NCBI GenBank assembly: GCA_037833965.1
Contig: AP031356.1
Location: 9,818,501-9,882,500, forward strand
Length of the DNA stretch: 64,000 nt
From: Marchantia polymorpha subsp. ruderalis
Lineage: Eukaryota; Streptophyta; Marchantiopsida; Marchantiales; Marchantiaceae
Reading direction: 5' to 3'
The position numbers were made by a program, and so were the translations under genes. Positions 60,735-64,000 of this stretch are shown here, one piece after another; the first letter of the stretch is position 1, and every line of letters starts with the position of its first letter. The notes under the pieces were generated by a model. The model worked only from the letters and a program-made list of their open reading frames with translations. It had not been told where the DNA came from and searched no databases.

Positions 60735-61100
60735 CTAAGATGCAATCCAAGTATGATCACGCCGATGGTTCGGAGAGCAGGGAATCTTGCACGAAGCCAA
60801 TCTTGGAGTTTAGATTTGCTCATGTCACCTTCATATTTCTCATTGCTTAAACTCAAGAAATTCAGTGACACATAGATGTGTGAACTCCAGCAGCTGGTGG
60901 AGAGATTCACTACACTCAGTCCTGTTCTGAACTAGACCCATTGTTTGGAAAGAGGGTCGATGCGCACACGCCTTATCCGAGAAACAATCACTGTGAGCCA
61001 GCCAGCCAGCCCTACATGCCTTCCGTTCACACGCTACACCTTCGCAGTGAGGCGAAGTGAGCTATGGTGATGATGCTCGTAGCTTTCTCTTCACAGATCA

Positions 61101-62545
61101 TCAGGTGAGGGTGGTGGAGGTCAGAAGCACGAGGAGCAAAGCTGCAATTGCAGCCAATTTGACGGACCCAGATGCAGGACGAGGCCTGGGGCCAGCTGCT
61201 GATGGTGGCGGGGGAGTGGAACCTCCCTTTGGGGCAGCCAAAGCTTCGGGAACGGAGCCTACGAGTGTGACGTGCAGCTTCTGCTGGAGCCAGCAGTGCG
61301 ATGGACCTCCGCAGACGAAGAAGTAATCTCTCATGCCTGGACGATTGAGAGTGATGGTGTCATTTCCAGAAGAGTACGAGTCCAGGGGATCCTCGAGAAG
61401 GCACGTCTCGTAGGCCGAAGCATTCACAAGAAGAACATCATGCGTCGCTGTTGAATATCTGAAAACTGCACCCACCCACACATCACAGCACTTCCGTCTG
61501 TCAGAAGCCGATAACCTAGACCTTTCTGCAGCTCGAGCATGCACTCCTCGTGCTCCTCGACTGCGGTTCCATGCCTCATAATCTCAAATGTACTTTGTCG
61601 TGGACTCACACTAGTATTTGCAGCAATTCATCATCCCGAACGAAGGCCAAGGCATGCAGCGTTTGATCGGAGCAGACTGAAATGCATGATTCTCAGACAC
61701 TAGAATCTTACAGCTGAGGGCACCATACACCAGCAGCTCGACATATTTATATGGGCACGAAGATTTCGAGATCTCTACATGACATGACCCTGCTGACATG
61801 CATATTTCAAACGACTGTCACTGATGGCCACGCAGCACGTGATCAACCAGCATCCTATTGACGAATGCCGTGCATCGACTGTCGTTGGTCACAGATGTAA
61901 AATTATCTATGAGAGGCTTGGAAGTATTTCAAACATCAACTCTTTCGGAAGCTGAATTACACAAAGATTTTTTGAGATTCAGCAAACGTGTTATCTCTGT
62001 CTTACCATCTGTTATCTCTATTGCTGCAATTCACTGGTATAAGTTTCCGGATGGAAGTCATACGTTGATGCTAGCCTTGTATACTGTAATCTGATTTACA
62101 CGTTCTGAAACAAAATGTCCATTGAGTTCTTGAGATTCCAGGATCACAAAATGAGATTACTTACAGAATTTCTCGTCATGGAAAGCCCAGTTACAAATCA
62201 TCGAGAGGAGCAGCAAAGTTGCTGTGAAGATAGGATAGGCATGAGCTGCTCAAACTACGAATACATCTAAATCATCGTGCGACATGAATCCTCCTGCAAC
62301 GGTGCAACGGTGCAGGAGCCACGTTGGAAAGCAGAAGATGACTTACTCAGATCATCTCCAAATCGGAAGTTTCTTGATTCAGCCCAGGCGGTGTAGTTGA
62401 GATCATTTGTTGTGGCCGGGATAGTCCAAGTTCCTGCGTCATCTCCGACCATGTAAGTGGCAGCATTCACAGCTGCGATGAGTCCTGCTGCCAGAAATAA
62501 AATTACAGCCCCTCTATATAATCTCAAGCTTTGTGCACCAGTCAT
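61101..62545 (-). CDS. Phytocyanin (plastocyanin-like copper protein), GPI-anchored, two exons
   Basis: Exons 62545-62347 and 61465-61101 join at GT-AG sites (intron 881 bp) into 564 bases (187 residues). Residues 1-28 or so form a signal peptide (RGAVILFLAAGLIAAVNA) followed by the mature start ATYMVGDDAGTW. The cupredoxin domain continues with the N(F/Y)TAW-type strand (YTAWAESRNFRFGDDL). Copper ligands are visible as THDVLLVN (His), DYFFVCGG (Cys) and PSHCWLQQKL (His, and Gln or Met position). Gln at the axial position suggests a stellacyanin-like site. Cysteines at YETC and SHC can form the usual disulfide. A Pro-rich stretch (STPPPPSAAGPRPRPASG) and a final hydrophobic tail (LAAIAALLLVLL) indicate a GPI-anchored, arabinogalactan-like protein at the cell surface. 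Phytocyanins act in the apoplast in redox or cell-wall roles. Start 62545 is chosen because an upstream in-frame GTG at 62,578 is not a plant start codon. Confidence 0.93.
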
Positions 62546-64000
62546 CGCTTCCGAAGGCTGCAGTAGCCGTCTGCTCACTTCTCATAAGCTCCGAAACTGT
62601 TTCGTTCCCCGTCCGAAGAGACCTTCCTGTCGAGAATCTCAAATGCCCAATTTGAGTTCAGTCTGTCACTATACAATCGAAGCGATAGTGGCTCAGCCAG
62701 TCAGCTATCCATTTCAAACCGCAGCTGGCAGCAAAACATCCAGCAACGAAACCGACCAGAAATCTATGGGAGAGCTAATGAGAGAGTGATATAAAGTGGC
62801 AGTGTTGTGACACAACCGGATCCATGGAGCTGCCACTTATAGCCAGCGCAGTGATAAAGAATAGATCTCGTGCAGCTGTTGGAGGGAGTGACCCTGAGAG
62901 GGTCCTTTCATGTTCACTGTAGGGCACAAAGGAAGGGCCTGAGGCTTGCAGCGGAGGATGAGGAAGGCGAGGACCCACCATAAAACAGCAACAGTTAACT
63001 ACATCAGATTAGCTGAACAGGAGTTGGAGCCCAGGAGGGCGTTGACATGACCTCGTCCAGATCCTCTGAGGTTCGCCTGCGCTGTATCGAGCGCCGCACT
63101 AATAGATCAGTCACGTCATTGGTTGGCGGGCTCTGTAGGCACCAAATATCCGGCTATTTCGACCGTTTCCTGCTGCAACAAATCCGCCAGGATCCCAACA
63201 ATTGCTGAGAAGCGATCCACCCGTCTCACTAGAATTTGAAATCTCTGTCAAGCATCTCAGCCATCTCAGACAAAGGTTCGTTCGAAGTTCCTTTGGCTCG
63301 TGCCAAATGCCACCAATCAGCCCTCTGTGTCTTGGACTCGAAATTATTGTACTGTACATGGGCATAGCTGAGCTGAGCTGAGCTGAGTCCGTGCTTTTAT
63401 ATTCCTATTCATGGTCAGGTCCAGCACATATACCAGTACGTAGAAGAAGCTGATTAAAGGTAATCACCACGGTCTCTGACTCTTAATCCAAAATCCTATG
63501 TGACGGTACTGAGAAATGAGTGACAGTTCCATGGCTGCAGCCTGTGTCTCTCACTGCGAATGTCTCGTCAGATTAAGTCCTTCTCGTGGCCGCTGATCCC
63601 ATAGCTACGGCATGTTCGTTACGACAGAGTTCAATCCCTCTCGGAGGATTGGAGACCTCTCATTCTGTCACTTGATCAACATGATATCCAAGGCCTAGCT
63701 TAATTCGGCGTTAATTTCCCGGATGAAGTGCACCTGATCTCTAATCGGGCGGCTCGTAAATGGATTCTCGCCCACTATGGATTGGTGCTGTCTTTGGAAT
63801 ATCTCAGAGATTTTTCCCGGTGGCGGTGATGTACCTCAGCAACTCTCAAGGTTTGACATGGAATCTCTAAAGCCTTGGAAGTGTGGAATAAAATAAAAGA
63901 AATGAGGCACTCCACAGATGTCAACGCTGACAGTGTGAGTGACCTGACTGATGCGCAGCAAACCAGACCGTGGTTCACTCCATTCCTAACCATCTGAAGC
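62546..64000. other. Region upstream of phytocyanin, nothing recognised
   Basis: This should include the phytocyanin promoter. An AGCTG pentamer run lies at 63,367-63,388. No other gene, RNA or repeat was seen up to the window edge. Confidence 0.45.

Larger units (their letters stand above)
58236..61100. other. Spacer between the transposon nest and the phytocyanin gene
   Basis: No gene is recognised. Visible elements are a 12-bp inverted repeat with AA spacer at 59,458-59,483 (ACCTATAAGAAC), a run of ATTAATCGGTAAAT-like repeats at about 59,608-59,670, a CCGA microsatellite at 59,963-59,990 and an AG microsatellite at about 60,707-60,734. Confidence 0.5.

Noticed and set aside
1-64000. CRISPR arrays, operons, bacterial promoters or ribosome binding sites
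   Set aside because: The window is intron-containing plant nuclear DNA; the tandem repeats lack the short-repeat and unique-spacer pattern of CRISPR.

Overview
This is plant nuclear DNA, most likely from a liverwort or another bryophyte. Every recognisable gene has GT-AG introns, the proteins are plant families (GT61 glycosyltransferase, TRAPPC8/TRS85, a small P-class PPR protein, mitochondrial IMP2, a phytocyanin), and gene islands sit between AT-rich, transposon-filled stretches. A mutated 5.8S rRNA copy resembles bryophyte 5.8S. A decayed repetitive ORF at 13.5-16.2 kb resembles one I recall as abundant in Marchantia. The species call is inference only.

Layout. 0.2-1 kb: diverged tandem repeat. 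2.8-4.8 kb (+): GT61 glycosyltransferase, three exons. 4.8-10.5 kb: AT-rich spacer, a GC-rich low-complexity block and a palindrome. 10.5-11.5 kb: 5.8S/ITS1 fragment between inverted copies of another sequence. 13.5-16.2 kb (-): decayed transposon-like coding sequence. 17.6-20.6 kb (+): decayed Ty3/gypsy pol. 22.3-39.4 kb (-): a 17-kb TRAPPC8/TRS85 gene with more than twenty coding blocks. One of its introns carries a six-unit repeat array with a recent 1,119-bp duplication; others carry hairpins. 42-44.1 kb (+): six-exon PPR gene. 47.1-48.2 kb (+): three-exon IMP2 protease gene. 51.9-53.2 kb: a MITE-like element and a satellite of about 115 bp. 56.0-58.2 kb (-): a broken Mutator-like (MULE) transposase gene whose first visible exon is split by a 333-bp element with perfect 25-bp terminal inverted repeats and an 8-bp target duplication. 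61.1-62.5 kb (-): two-exon GPI-anchored phytocyanin.

The host genes do unrelated housekeeping or secretory work (Golgi glycosylation, vesicle tethering, organelle RNA processing, mitochondrial signal-peptide removal, apoplastic copper protein) and do not form a pathway or operon. For GT61, PPR, IMP2 and phytocyanin I could join exons with GT-AG sites into one uninterrupted frame ending at a stop. For TRAPPC8 most blocks are firm, but a few joints near the N terminus and in the middle are unresolved. I found no new enzymatic system. The best leads are the 333-bp element, which carries a partial FAR1-like start, and the intronic repeat array.
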